Origin: Thermoanaerobaculia bacterium
Lineage (GTDB): Bacteria > Acidobacteriota > Thermoanaerobaculia > Multivoradales > Multivoraceae
Reading direction: 5' to 3'
NCBI GenBank assembly: GCA_022826745.1
Contig: JAJDUI010000018.1
Location: 1 to 64,000 of the forward strand
Length of the DNA stretch: 64,000 bases
The stretch's first letter is position 1, and each line of letters opens with the position of its first letter. Both the position numbers and the translations under genes were made by a program. Positions 9,513 to 18,587 of the stretch are shown piece after piece. Below the pieces are notes generated by a model that saw only the letters and a list, made by a program, of their open reading frames with translations, was not told where the DNA came from and made no database searches.

Positions 9513-10564
9513 AGCAGATCCAGCCGGCCCAGGGCCACGAGACGCTCCACCACCTCGCGGACCTCCTGGGCCCGCTCGCGCGGCACGACCAGCACGGAAT
9601 CGCCGGTCCGCACGACGGCGAGGCCCTCCACGCCGATCGCCGCCACCGCGCCCTCGTCCGCGAACAGGAGGTTGTCGCGGGCGTCGACCGCGAACGTGTC
9701 GCCCACCGTCCGGTTGCTATCAGCGTCGGCCGGCAGAGCCTCCGCCAGCAGGCCCCAGGACCCGATGTCGTTCCAGCCGCAGTCGGCCACCACGCAGCCG
9801 ATCGAATCGAGCCGCTCCATCAGGCCGTAGTCGATCGAGACCGACTCCAGGCCGGCGTAGATCTCCCGGCGCCGGTCCGCGTCCAGGTCGTCCGCCGCCA
9901 GCCGCTCGATGCCGGCGGCGAGTTCCGGCAGGTGCTCGCGGTAGAGATCGAGCAGCACCGTGCCACGGAAGAGGAAGATGCCGGCGTTCCAGAAGTGCCG
10001 GCCGGAGGCCTTGAAGCGCGCCGCGGTGTCCGCGTCCGGCTTCTCGGTGAACCGCACCACGGGTTGCACGCTCAGGACTTCCGCCGGAGCGTCCAGTTCG
10101 AGGTAGCCGTAGCCGGTCTCCGGCCAGGCCGGCGCGATGCCGACGGTGACGACGTCGTGGTCGCCGCGCTCGACCGCCGAAGCACCCCGGTTGAGCGCTT
10201 CGCGGAACGCGTCCTCGTCGGCCACCCAGTGGTCCGAGGGCATGACCGCGATCACTTCCCGCCGCGCCGCCTCGGGCATCGTCCGCACCGCCCAGCCGAT
10301 CGCCGGCGCCGTGTTCCGGCCGCTCGGCTCGCCCAGGATGCGCGAGGCGTCCAGGCCGGGCAGTTCCGCGGCGACCGCGGCCGCGAGGTCCTCGGTCGTG
10401 CAGACCCAGGTCCGTTCCGCCCCGCACAGCGGCTCGACCCGGCGGGCGGTCGCGGCCACCAGGGAGCCGCCGCCCAGCAGGTCGAGGAGCTGCTTGGGGC
10501 GGCGCCGCCGGCTCAGAGGCCAGAAGCGGGAACCGATGCCGCCGGCCAGGATCAGACCGATCAT
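9509..10564 (-). CDS. manC: Mannose-1-phosphate guanylyltransferase
   Basis: LAGGIGSRFWPLSRRRRPKQLL, FTEKPDADTA, WNAGIFLFR motifs. Confidence 0.92.
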   Translation of the reverse strand: MIGLILAGGIGSRFWPLSRRRRPKQLLDLLGGGSLVAATARRVEPLCGAERTWVCTTEDLAAAVAAELPGLDASRILGEPSGRNTAPAIGWAVRTMPEAARREVIAVMPSDHWVADEDAFREALNRGASAVERGDHDVVTVGIAPAWPETGYGYLELDAPAEVLSVQPVVRFTEKPDADTAARFKASGRHFWNAGIFLFRGTVLLDLYREHLPELAAGIERLAADDLDADRRREIYAGLESVSIDYGLMERLDSIGCVVADCGWNDIGSWGLLAEALPADADSNRTVGDTFAVDARDNLLFADEGAVAAIGVEGLAVVRTGDSVLVVPRERAQEVREVVERLVALGRLDLL

Positions 10565-10571
10565 CCGTCGC

Positions 10572-11279
10572 TCAGTCGGCGCCGGGGTCCGTACGCCCCG
10601 GTTGGCCGGAGCGCCAGAGGGCGACCTCGGCCAGCGATTTCCGCCGCAAGTCGGGCACCTCGCAGTCCGGCGCGGGGTAGCCGACCGGGAAGAGGATGTA
10701 CGGCTTCTCGTTCCGCGGGCGCTCCAGAATCTCGCTCAGGAACGCCATCGGGCTCGGGGTGTGGGTCAGCGTGGCGAGGCCCATCCGGTGAAGGGCCGCG
10801 ATGAACAGGCCGCAGGCGATGCCGACGCTCTCCTTCACGTAGTAGTTCTTCCTCTTCGCCCCGTCCTCGTCCACGCCGAAGAGCTCGGCGAACACGACGA
10901 CGATCCACGGCACGGTCGTCAGGAAGGGCTTCCGCCAGTCCGTGCCCAGCGGCTTGAGCGCTTCCAGCCACTCGTCCGGCATCCGCCCGCCGAGGTAGCT
11001 GTGCTTCTCCTCCGCCTCCGCCGCTTCGCGGATCCGCGCCTTGACCTCCGGGTCGCTCACGGCGACGAACCGCCACGGCTGGCGGTGCGCCCCGGACGGC
11101 GCGGTCGACGCCGCCTCGATCGCCCGTTCGATCAACCGCCGCGGCACCGGCTCGTCCGTGAAGAACCGGACGCTCCGCCGGCCGTCGAACTCCTCGAAGA
11201 CAGCGTCGGCCCGGCGCTCCATCTCGGCCGGCTCCAGGCGCTCCGGCCGGTAGGGAACGAAGACGGGGCGTTCAGCCAC
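10572..11279 (-). CDS. Nitroreductase-family protein
   Basis: RRSVRFFTDEPVPRRLIERAIEAASTAPSGAHRQPWRFVAV. Confidence 0.85.
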   Translation of the reverse strand: MAERPVFVPYRPERLEPAEMERRADAVFEEFDGRRSVRFFTDEPVPRRLIERAIEAASTAPSGAHRQPWRFVAVSDPEVKARIREAAEAEEKHSYLGGRMPDEWLEALKPLGTDWRKPFLTTVPWIVVVFAELFGVDEDGAKRKNYYVKESVGIACGLFIAALHRMGLATLTHTPSPMAFLSEILERPRNEKPYILFPVGYPAPDCEVPDLRRKSLAEVALWRSGQPGRTDPGAD

Positions 11280-12360
11280 CCGCGCGCTCGAGCTCGTCCT
11301 CGACCACCTCCGCCAACTGCTCGTAGGCCACCGCGCCCGCCAGCGGCCGGCCGTTGACGTACAGCGCCGGCGTTCCGTTCACTCCGACCTCGATCCCGGC
11401 CCGCCGGTCGGCGTGGACCCGGTCGGCGATGCCTTCCTGCTCCAGGCAGGCGGCGAACGCCTCAACGTCGAGGCCGGCCCGTTCCGCCTTGTCCTTCAGG
11501 TCGTCCAGGGTGAGGGTGTCCTGCTCTTCGAACATCAGGTCGTGCAGTTCCCAGAAGGCGCCGAGGTCCTGGGCGCAGACGCCGGCCTCGGCGGCGGCCT
11601 GGGCGTTCGGATGGATCGCGTGCAGCGGGAAGTGGCGGAACACGAGCCGCACCTGCTCCGGGTACTCCTGCAGGATCCGCTCCAGCGTCGGCAGCACGCT
11701 CTTGCAGTAGGGGCACTCGAAGTCCGACCACTCGACGATCGTGACCGGCGCCGCTTCCGTGCCCCGCACCGGTCCGCCAGCCGGCTCGACCTCCAGCCGG
11801 TAGGGCTCCAGCAGGTACTCGATCTCGTGGCCGTCTTCGAGAGCATCGACGAAGCGCTGCTGCGCCAGGTAGGTCCGCACCTGGGGCTCGAGCTCCTCCC
11901 GCTCGCCCCGAATGCGCCCTTCGTTCTCCACGAAGAAGGCGTCCACGTCCTCGTCCGTCACCCCGGCTTCGAGCCGCTCCATCTCGCCCGAACGCCAGTC
12001 CGCGATCTCGAGGCCCGCGCTCTCCGCGCTGGCCTGGACCAGGCGGTCGCGCACGATCCCTTCGAGGGTCCGTTCCAGCAGCCCGTGACGCTCCGAGGCG
12101 ACCTGCAGGTCGCACTGGATGCGCTGCTGCTCGAGTTGATCCAACTGCGTGGCGGCGCGCTCCAGCGCCTCGTCATAGCCGATGTCCACGCCGTCGAGCC
12201 GCGCCGCGACGTGCTGCCCGCCCGGATCGTCCTCCTGGGCCGCAGCCCCGGAACCCGGCCGCAGAACCAGGAAGCCGATCACCGCCAGCAGGACCGCGTA
12301 AAGGGCCAGATGGAGAGCCCAGGTGGGCCGGTTTCCGTGCTCGGAAGTGTCAGTGCTCAA
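11272..12360 (-). CDS. DsbA-family thioredoxin-fold protein (membrane-anchored)
   Basis: N-terminal TM; VTIVEWSDFECPYCKSVLPTLERIL (CPYC active site), NGTPALYVNGRPLAGA. Confidence 0.85.
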   Translation of the reverse strand: MSTDTSEHGNRPTWALHLALYAVLLAVIGFLVLRPGSGAAAQEDDPGGQHVAARLDGVDIGYDEALERAATQLDQLEQQRIQCDLQVASERHGLLERTLEGIVRDRLVQASAESAGLEIADWRSGEMERLEAGVTDEDVDAFFVENEGRIRGEREELEPQVRTYLAQQRFVDALEDGHEIEYLLEPYRLEVEPAGGPVRGTEAAPVTIVEWSDFECPYCKSVLPTLERILQEYPEQVRLVFRHFPLHAIHPNAQAAAEAGVCAQDLGAFWELHDLMFEEQDTLTLDDLKDKAERAGLDVEAFAACLEQEGIADRVHADRRAGIEVGVNGTPALYVNGRPLAGAVAYEQLAEVVEDELERAGG

Positions 12361-12400
12361 GGTCGCCTCCTGTTGCGGGGGACTCTACCGGAGGGACTGA

Positions 12401-12541
12401 GGTCGGGCTTCGCCCGGCGCGTTACTGGCCGCCTCCAGCGGCAGCGGGTCAGAAGACCCGCGCACCGGGGAAGGTCGGGCTTCGCCCGGCGCGTTGCTGG
12501 CCGCCTCCGGCGGCAGCGGGTCGGAAGACCCGCGCACCCAG
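12401..12541. repeat. Two tandem A-type half-elements (A-), period 72 bp
   Basis: ggtcgggcttcgcccggcgcgtt.ctggccgcctcc.gcggcagcgggtc.gaagacccgcgcacc repeated at 12401 and 12473. Confidence 0.9.
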
Positions 12542-12562
12542 CGGAGGGGGTACGGCCGTGCT

Positions 12563-12652
12563 CTGGGTGCGCGGGTCTTCTGACCCGCTCCGGGCGACGG
12601 CGCGAAGCGACGGCGCCCGAACAGAACTGCCGCCGGCCAGCGGCCGGCGACC
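12563..12652. repeat. A-type half-element (A+)
   Basis: ctgggtgcgcgggtcttctgacccgctccgggcgacggcgcgaagcgacggcgcccga..gccggccagcggccggcgac. Confidence 0.9.
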
Positions 12653-12691
12653 TCCTCTCTCGCTTCAGCGCGGCGCTAGCATGACCCCGCA

Positions 12692-13309
12692 ATGGGCGGC
12701 CTCTTCATCACCTTCGAGGGCCTGGACGGCAGCGGCAAGTCGACCCAGCTCGAACGGGTGGCGGCGAACCTCGAGCGCCGCGGCGTCGCGCACATCGTCA
12801 CCCGAGAGCCCGGCGGCACGCCCTTCGCCGACCTGCTGCGCGAGCTCTTTCTGCGGCGGGAGGCAGCGCAGGTCGACGGCGTCGTCGAGTTGATGCTCGT
12901 CTTCGCCAGCCGGAGGCAGCACCTGATCGAGGTGATCGAACCGGCCGTCGCTGACGGGTCGGTCGTCCTGTGCGACCGGTTCACGGACTCGACCTACGCC
13001 TACCAGGGCGGGGGCCGCGGGGTGCCGCCGGAGGTGATCGCGGAAGCTGACCGGCTGGCCACCGGCTGCCGGGCGCCCGACCGCACCCTGTTCTTCGAGC
13101 TGTCGCCGGAGGAAGCGCAGCTCCGGCGGCGCGGAGCCGCTGCCGACCGGATCGACCGGGAGAGCCTGGCCTTCTACCGCCGCGTCCACGAGGCATACGA
13201 CCGGCGCATGGCGGCCGAGCCGGAGCGCTTCCGTGCCATCGACGCGGCGACGCCCATCGACGACGTGGCGCGGGCGGTCGAGGCCGCGTTGCGCGACCTG
13301 CTGCCATGA
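12692..13309 (+). CDS. tmk: Thymidylate kinase
   Basis: FITFEGLDGSGKSTQLERV, REPGGTPFADLLREL, DRFTDSTYAYQGGGRG. Confidence 0.95.
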   Translation: MGGLFITFEGLDGSGKSTQLERVAANLERRGVAHIVTREPGGTPFADLLRELFLRREAAQVDGVVELMLVFASRRQHLIEVIEPAVADGSVVLCDRFTDSTYAYQGGGRGVPPEVIAEADRLATGCRAPDRTLFFELSPEEAQLRRRGAAADRIDRESLAFYRRVHEAYDRRMAAEPERFRAIDAATPIDDVARAVEAALRDLLP

Positions 13310-14274
13310 ACCGCATCGCGGATGAGTTGCCGCGCCTCGCGGCGGAGGGCCGTCTCTACCCGTCCGTGATCGTCTCCGGCGGGACGACGGACGACCGTCT
13401 CGGCCTCGCCTTCGAGATCGGCCGGGCGCTGCTCTGCGAGCGCGCGCCGCAGGAGCGGCCCTGCGGCGAGTGCGGGCATTGCCGCAGGGTGGACAAGGAT
13501 CGCTACGCCAGCGAAGCGCGCGCGAAGGCCGCCTCGGAGAAGAAGGGCGGGAAGGCCGACGAGGAGAACGACGAGGGAGTGCGCCAGGGCCATCCGGACT
13601 TTCTTCTGCTCGAGCGCCCGCCCGCCCGGCGGGACATCCGCATCGGGATGGTCAGGCCCCTGGTGCGAGCGGCGCAGATGTCGCCCTTCGAGGCTCGCGG
13701 CCAGGTGTTCGTCATTGCCGACGCGAACACGCTGAACCCGCACGGAGCGAACACGCTCCTCAAGACGCTCGAGGAGCCGACCGGCACGACGCCGAGACAC
13801 TTCCTGCTCCTTGCGGCGTCCGCCCAGGAACTCCTGCCGACGCTGCGCAGTCGTTCCCTGACCGTCTACCTGGGCCCTGGAGACGCGCACGTCGCGCCGG
13901 ACGATGGACAGACGACCGACCTCGTGGAGCACTGGCGGCGGCGCCCGAGTGACGCATCGTCCGCTTTGTGGACTGCCGGTCTGACCGACCGGCTGGTCGC
14001 TATCGGCGGCAAGGACCTGGACGACGTCCGGGCCCGCCGGGGCTGGAACCGGGCAGCCCGTGCCGTGACCGAGGCGGCCGGGACGCTCGATGACCGCGAC
14101 GACCGAGCCGCGGCGCTGGCCCTGGCGTCCGATCTGCTGGACGCCCACCGCCTGCGCGAACGCTATATTCAGCCCCGGCGGATCATCGAGGGCCTGGCGG
14201 CCCGCCGCCTGCGGCGGGACCGGCCCGAGACCGGGTTCGAGAGTTCGGTCAATGTGCTCATGGGGCCTCCCTGA
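13306..14274 (+). CDS. holB: DNA polymerase III delta' subunit (HolB-like)
   Basis: Zn-finger CGECGHCRRV, GHPDFLLLE, ANTLLKTLEEPTGTTPRHFLL; ATGA overlap with tmk. Confidence 0.85.
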   Translation: MNRIADELPRLAAEGRLYPSVIVSGGTTDDRLGLAFEIGRALLCERAPQERPCGECGHCRRVDKDRYASEARAKAASEKKGGKADEENDEGVRQGHPDFLLLERPPARRDIRIGMVRPLVRAAQMSPFEARGQVFVIADANTLNPHGANTLLKTLEEPTGTTPRHFLLLAASAQELLPTLRSRSLTVYLGPGDAHVAPDDGQTTDLVEHWRRRPSDASSALWTAGLTDRLVAIGGKDLDDVRARRGWNRAARAVTEAAGTLDDRDDRAAALALASDLLDAHRLRERYIQPRRIIEGLAARRLRRDRPETGFESSVNVLMGPP

Positions 14275-14279
14275 GAGCG

Positions 14280-14368
14280 GACGCCGGCCGCTGGCCGGCG
14301 GCAGGCTGAACCGGGCCTCACCGCTTCGCGGCGATGCCCGGGGCGGGTCAGAAGACCCGCGCACCCAG
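14280..14368. repeat. A-type half-element (A-)
   Basis: gccggccgctggccggc ... gcgggtcagaagacccgcgcacccag. Confidence 0.9.
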
Positions 14369-14472
14369 AGATATGGCGTTGGTGCGGGCGCGGTTCTGTT
14401 CTGGAACCGTCAGGGCGCTACTTCAAGCGGTGTGTTTCCAGTAGAGATGCTGGCTTCGGGAAAGGCGGCGCT

Positions 14473-14544
14473 CTGGGTGCGCGGGTCTTCTGACCCGCTG
14501 CCGCCGAAGGCGGCCTGAAACACGCCGGGCGAAGCCCGACGATC
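14473..14544. repeat. A-type half-element (A+)
   Basis: ctgggtgcgcgggtcttctgacccgctgccgccgaaggcggcctgaaacacgccgggcgaagcccgac. Confidence 0.9.
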
Positions 14545-14554
14545 ATCGGCGCGC

Positions 14555-16108
14555 CTACACAGGCGCCATCATCCGGTCCGGACTCCGTAGCCGCGGCCAC
14601 CGGCGTCGCAGCTCAGCCACATCGAGCCCAAGGCCCGCGGCGACCTGGACTGCCCGCCGTTCCATGTCCTCCAGGTCGACCGGGTAGGCGTTGCACCGGC
14701 GCGGGTCCAGGAGGCCGATCAGGTTCCAGCGCTCGATCGCGGGCCCGAGCCACTCGGCCAGCGATCCGCTCTCGCCTCCGGCCGCCGACCGCTCGTCGAG
14801 TTCCTCGAACAGCCCGCGGCGCCCGTCGCCGGCGCCAAGGAACCCCTGCCAGCACCAGCCCTCTGGCGGCGCGTCGAGCAGCCGCTGCCGCAGTTCGTCG
14901 AAGGAGGCGGCCGCGAAGTAGACCATCGCCGCTGCCGTGAACCGCTCCATCGCGGGCATCAGCCGGTAGGCCGCGACGAGAAGCCGGTCGATGTGGTCCG
15001 CCTCGGCGGCGACGAGACCGCCGTAGCGCTCCAGATCCCCGGTCGCCGGCAGGCCGTTCCGGCAGAGATCGGCCACCCGCTCCACCGCGAGCAGGCTCCA
15101 GGCGATGCCGGTCGAGAACATCGGGTCGGCGAAGGCGTAGCTGTGCGGCAGCAGCAGCCAGCCCCGACCGGCGGCGCGGTCGCGGCGCCAGGCGACGCCC
15201 GACCGCGACTCCACCGGCCGCAGCGGCGTGCTGTCCGCGAACTGCACCGCCAGCGACGGGTACCGGTCGAGCAGGGAAGCGAAGACGGCCTCCGGGTCGC
15301 CGGCGGGATCCCCGGTCAGCAGGAAGCCCGCGCTCACCGACCCGTGGTCGAAGCGGAGCTGGTACATCCAGCCCTCCTCCAGCAGGTGGTGCGAGGCGCT
15401 CCAGCGCTCGGGAAAGGGCGAGTCCGGCCAGCCTTCGTCACGCTCGAAGGGCGCCACGCCGGCGAAGTGCGAATAGACCAGGCTCGTCCGCAGCCGCGGC
15501 GACGCCTCCCCCGCACCCAGGCTGGCCGCCAGAGGCGAGCCGCCCGTCGCGTCGACCAGGAGCCCGGCCTCGACGGCCTGGCCGCCCGCCCTGAGCCGGA
15601 TCGGACCGCCGCCCGAATCGCGGGGAACCGAAACGACCTCGACCTCCGTCTCTTCGCGGCAGTCGACGCCCTCGGCCCGGGCGCGCTCGAACAGGAAGCG
15701 GTCGACGTCAGCCCGCAGCCACTGGTTGTCCGCCGCCTCGTCGTCCGGCGAAGCGGCGACGACCAGCCGCCGGCCGCTCGCCGGCCCGGGCGAGAAGGCC
15801 TCGCCCGGCTCGTGCTCGTAGAAGCAGAAGCCCCGCTTGAGACCCCGTCCCACCTCAGGCAGCCGGCGGCGCCAGCGGCCGTGGGCGGCCAGATCCCAGA
15901 GGTCCTCGAAGCCGTAGCGCACCGCCATCCGCTCCAGGGCGAGGTTGGCGAGCGGGGTCGACGACTCGCCGAGCGCGAACCGCGGATGGCGGCCCCGTTC
16001 CAGCAGCAGCACGTCCCGGCCTTCGGCGTGAAGCGCCCGCGCCAGGATCGAACCGGCGAAGCCGCCACCCGCGACGACGACCTCGCGGCGTTCAGGCGCC
16101 ACAGCCAC
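14555..16108 (-). CDS. FAD-dependent oxidoreductase / flavin-dependent halogenase-like protein
   Basis: Rossmann GGGFAGSILARALHAEGRDVLLLER; PHSYAFADPMFSTGIAWSLLAVERVADL, resembling halogenase/geranylgeranyl-reductase C-terminal motifs. Confidence 0.75.
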   Translation of the reverse strand: MAVAPERREVVVAGGGFAGSILARALHAEGRDVLLLERGRHPRFALGESSTPLANLALERMAVRYGFEDLWDLAAHGRWRRRLPEVGRGLKRGFCFYEHEPGEAFSPGPASGRRLVVAASPDDEAADNQWLRADVDRFLFERARAEGVDCREETEVEVVSVPRDSGGGPIRLRAGGQAVEAGLLVDATGGSPLAASLGAGEASPRLRTSLVYSHFAGVAPFERDEGWPDSPFPERWSASHHLLEEGWMYQLRFDHGSVSAGFLLTGDPAGDPEAVFASLLDRYPSLAVQFADSTPLRPVESRSGVAWRRDRAAGRGWLLLPHSYAFADPMFSTGIAWSLLAVERVADLCRNGLPATGDLERYGGLVAAEADHIDRLLVAAYRLMPAMERFTAAAMVYFAAASFDELRQRLLDAPPEGWCWQGFLGAGDGRRGLFEELDERSAAGGESGSLAEWLGPAIERWNLIGLLDPRRCNAYPVDLEDMERRAVQVAAGLGLDVAELRRRWPRLRSPDRMMAPV

Positions 16109-16125
16109 CGGGTCGGCCCGCGTGT

Positions 16126-16149
16126 CGGTGCGCCGGCCTTCTGGCCGGC
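16126..16149. repeat. B-type hairpin
   Basis: cggtgcgccggccttctggccggc; identical to 60649-60672. Confidence 0.85.
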
Positions 16150-16179
16150 AATCGGCGCGAAGCGCTGGCCTCCGGACGC

Positions 16180-17154
16180 TCAGCCGCGGCAGTCACCACA
16201 CTCCGTCCGCCGCGGCGCTCCTGTTCGGTTCATCTCACGGATCGCCGCCACGCGGGCGTCCCGGCAGGCGTCGCAACCCGAGGCGACCTGGTCCAGATCC
16301 CACGGGTCGACCTGCACCGTCAGAGAAACCTCGCCAGCGGCGACCTGCAGCGCCCCCGCCAGCGATTCCTCCAGCAACGCCAGATCGGGCGGTTCGAACA
16401 GCCCCAGCCCCCGCAACCGCTCCAGCTCACCGTTGCCGCCCCGCACCGGAATCAACGCCACCGACCGAGCGCCGGCGTGCACCGCGTGGCGCACGCTCTC
16501 CGCTACCCACTTCACCTGCTCGTCCGCCGGCACGAAGGGCACGCCGACCAGCACGAACACCCGCAGGTCGACGCCGTCGGCACGCAGGCGCTCCGCGGCT
16601 CGGTCGAACTGCTCCAGCGTCATCTGCTTGCCGAGCCGGGACAACGCCTCCGGATGCGCCGTCTCCAGGCCGATCGCCACTTCCAGCCGGCCCGGCAGCA
16701 GCTCCGCGAAGCGGCGCACCCGGTCGTCGACCAGCCGCGGGTGGCACTCGACCACCACCCGCCGGAACCCGCCGGCGAGGCGGGCGATCGGTTCCAGGTC
16801 CTCCTCCGGCACCGCCCGCCGGTCGAAGAAGTTGCTCGCGTTGTACAGCTTGAGCTGGTCGCAGCGATCGAACCCCGCTTCCCGGAGCAGGCCGGGAAGC
16901 CGCTCCAGCGCCGCGCGCAACTGCGCCGGCAGCGCCCCGGCCGGCGTCGGTCCGTCGATCGTGTACCGCCAGAGGTCGCAGAACACGCAGGTGAAGGGGC
17001 ACTCGGCGCCGGTCAGGAACACGGTCGCCGAGGGAGTGGACTCACCCCCGGGGCCGCGCTCCAGTTCGACCGTCACCCCCTGGGGTAGCCACGGGTCGTG
17101 GGTCGGCCTGGGCGGACGGAGCGCCCGAACCGCGGCCGCCGGCGGGGTCGGCAT
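16180..17154 (-). CDS. Radical SAM protein
   Basis: CPFTCVFCDLW (CX3CX2C) plus C-terminal CGDCRG. Confidence 0.85.
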   Translation of the reverse strand: MPTPPAAAVRALRPPRPTHDPWLPQGVTVELERGPGGESTPSATVFLTGAECPFTCVFCDLWRYTIDGPTPAGALPAQLRAALERLPGLLREAGFDRCDQLKLYNASNFFDRRAVPEEDLEPIARLAGGFRRVVVECHPRLVDDRVRRFAELLPGRLEVAIGLETAHPEALSRLGKQMTLEQFDRAAERLRADGVDLRVFVLVGVPFVPADEQVKWVAESVRHAVHAGARSVALIPVRGGNGELERLRGLGLFEPPDLALLEESLAGALQVAAGEVSLTVQVDPWDLDQVASGCDACRDARVAAIREMNRTGAPRRTECGDCRG

Positions 17155-17159
17155 GCTCG

Positions 17160-18494
17160 TCAGGCGTAGAGAGACTGGAAGTGCCGGCGGTACTGCTCCG
17201 GCGGCCGGTCGAAGGCGGCCTCGAACACGTCCTCCGAGGCCGCGCCCTCCTGGAAGCGGCGCTTCGGGAAGACCGGGAAGTCGACGCCGAGAACCCGCTT
17301 CATGCCGCGGCGCACGACCTCGCCCTTCAGGTCGTAGAGCGCCTCGTGGGAGCCGCCGACCAGGGCGGAGAAGGGAATCGCCTCGGCCACCGCGATGACC
17401 GCCGGCCGCGTGAACGGGCTGAATCCCTCGAAACCGAGCAGACGCGCCGGCGCGTGGGTGCGCACGGTCGCCCGGCCGAGGCCGCCCGAGTAGGTCTGGG
17501 AGTGCTTGACCGCGTCGACGCCCCAGCCCTCCTGGTAGAGCATCGAGTTGTTGACGACGCTGGTGATCGTCAACTCATGGTTCTCCTCCAGCGGATAGTC
17601 CTTCAGGTTCTCGTCGCCGCCGTCGCCGTCGACCAGCAGCCGCCAGTCGGGGTAGCGGGCCCGAATCCCCCGCAGCAGGGCGAGGCCGACCGCCGCGCAC
17701 TCGACGTCCAGCGGCTTGTAGTCCTCGATCACCTCGACCGCGGCCAGGGGATCGACATCCGCGGCGCCTGCCTCGACCTCCTCGCCCAGCATCTCGAGGT
17801 CCACGCGGCGCAGGAACTCCCGCGCCTGTTCGGCGTCGCCGGCGCCCGCGCCGACCCGCAGCGTGAACGCCTTGAGCCGCGCGGCGCTCCGCCCCGACTC
17901 GAGCAGCGCGCGGTTGAGGGCCATAAGCACCGCGCCGCTGTCGATGCCGCCCGAGAAGCAGACGCCGATGGGCTCCCGGGCGGCTCCGGCCGGCAACGCG
18001 GCGAGCCATCCGCGGACCTCGAACATCAGCGCCTCGACGTAGCGCTCGCCGATCAGGTCGAGGTCCGGCGGCAGCGTGGCCCGGGGCGGATCGAAGAAGC
18101 GCTCGTGGGTCGGGTTCGGGTCCGGGCAGCCGACCAGGCGCAGCGTCGTCGCGTGGTGCGCGGGGACCATCCGCGTGTAGGTCGGGTGGAACTGGTCGAG
18201 ATAGCCCTCGGCCGCGAGGCAGTCCCTGATCTCGTCGATGCGCTGGGCGATGACCAGCATCGGCCCGGACGACTCCTTGGCCAGGAAGTAGCGCATCGGC
18301 CGGTCCAGGCTGCGGGCCATCACGACGTCGACGCCGCGGCGGGCGGCCAGGGCGAACGAACCGTCGATCCCGAGCACCGCCTCGGGGCCGTCGAGCAGGC
18401 GCCGTCGCGCCTCGTCCGGCGTCAGCGTCCAGAGGCGCTGTTCACGGTCGTCGATCAGGTTGAGTACACGGGCGATGGGCTTGTCCACGGTCAT
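17160..18494 (-). CDS. Asparagine synthetase-like protein lacking an N-terminal glutaminase Cys
   Basis: PP-loop CFSGGIDSGAVLMALNRAL and VDGDGGDENLKDYP. Start at ATG 18494; the 1501-aa ORF extends upstream only by antisense read-through. Confidence 0.75.
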   Translation of the reverse strand: MTVDKPIARVLNLIDDREQRLWTLTPDEARRRLLDGPEAVLGIDGSFALAARRGVDVVMARSLDRPMRYFLAKESSGPMLVIAQRIDEIRDCLAAEGYLDQFHPTYTRMVPAHHATTLRLVGCPDPNPTHERFFDPPRATLPPDLDLIGERYVEALMFEVRGWLAALPAGAAREPIGVCFSGGIDSGAVLMALNRALLESGRSAARLKAFTLRVGAGAGDAEQAREFLRRVDLEMLGEEVEAGAADVDPLAAVEVIEDYKPLDVECAAVGLALLRGIRARYPDWRLLVDGDGGDENLKDYPLEENHELTITSVVNNSMLYQEGWGVDAVKHSQTYSGGLGRATVRTHAPARLLGFEGFSPFTRPAVIAVAEAIPFSALVGGSHEALYDLKGEVVRRGMKRVLGVDFPVFPKRRFQEGAASEDVFEAAFDRPPEQYRRHFQSLYA

Positions 18495-18587
18495 TCCCTC
18501 CCAGGGCAGAAACACGGTCCGCGGCATGGTCCGCGCCGACACGATCCGACCACGATCGGCGGTGACCTGCATGGTACTGTCCCGGCA

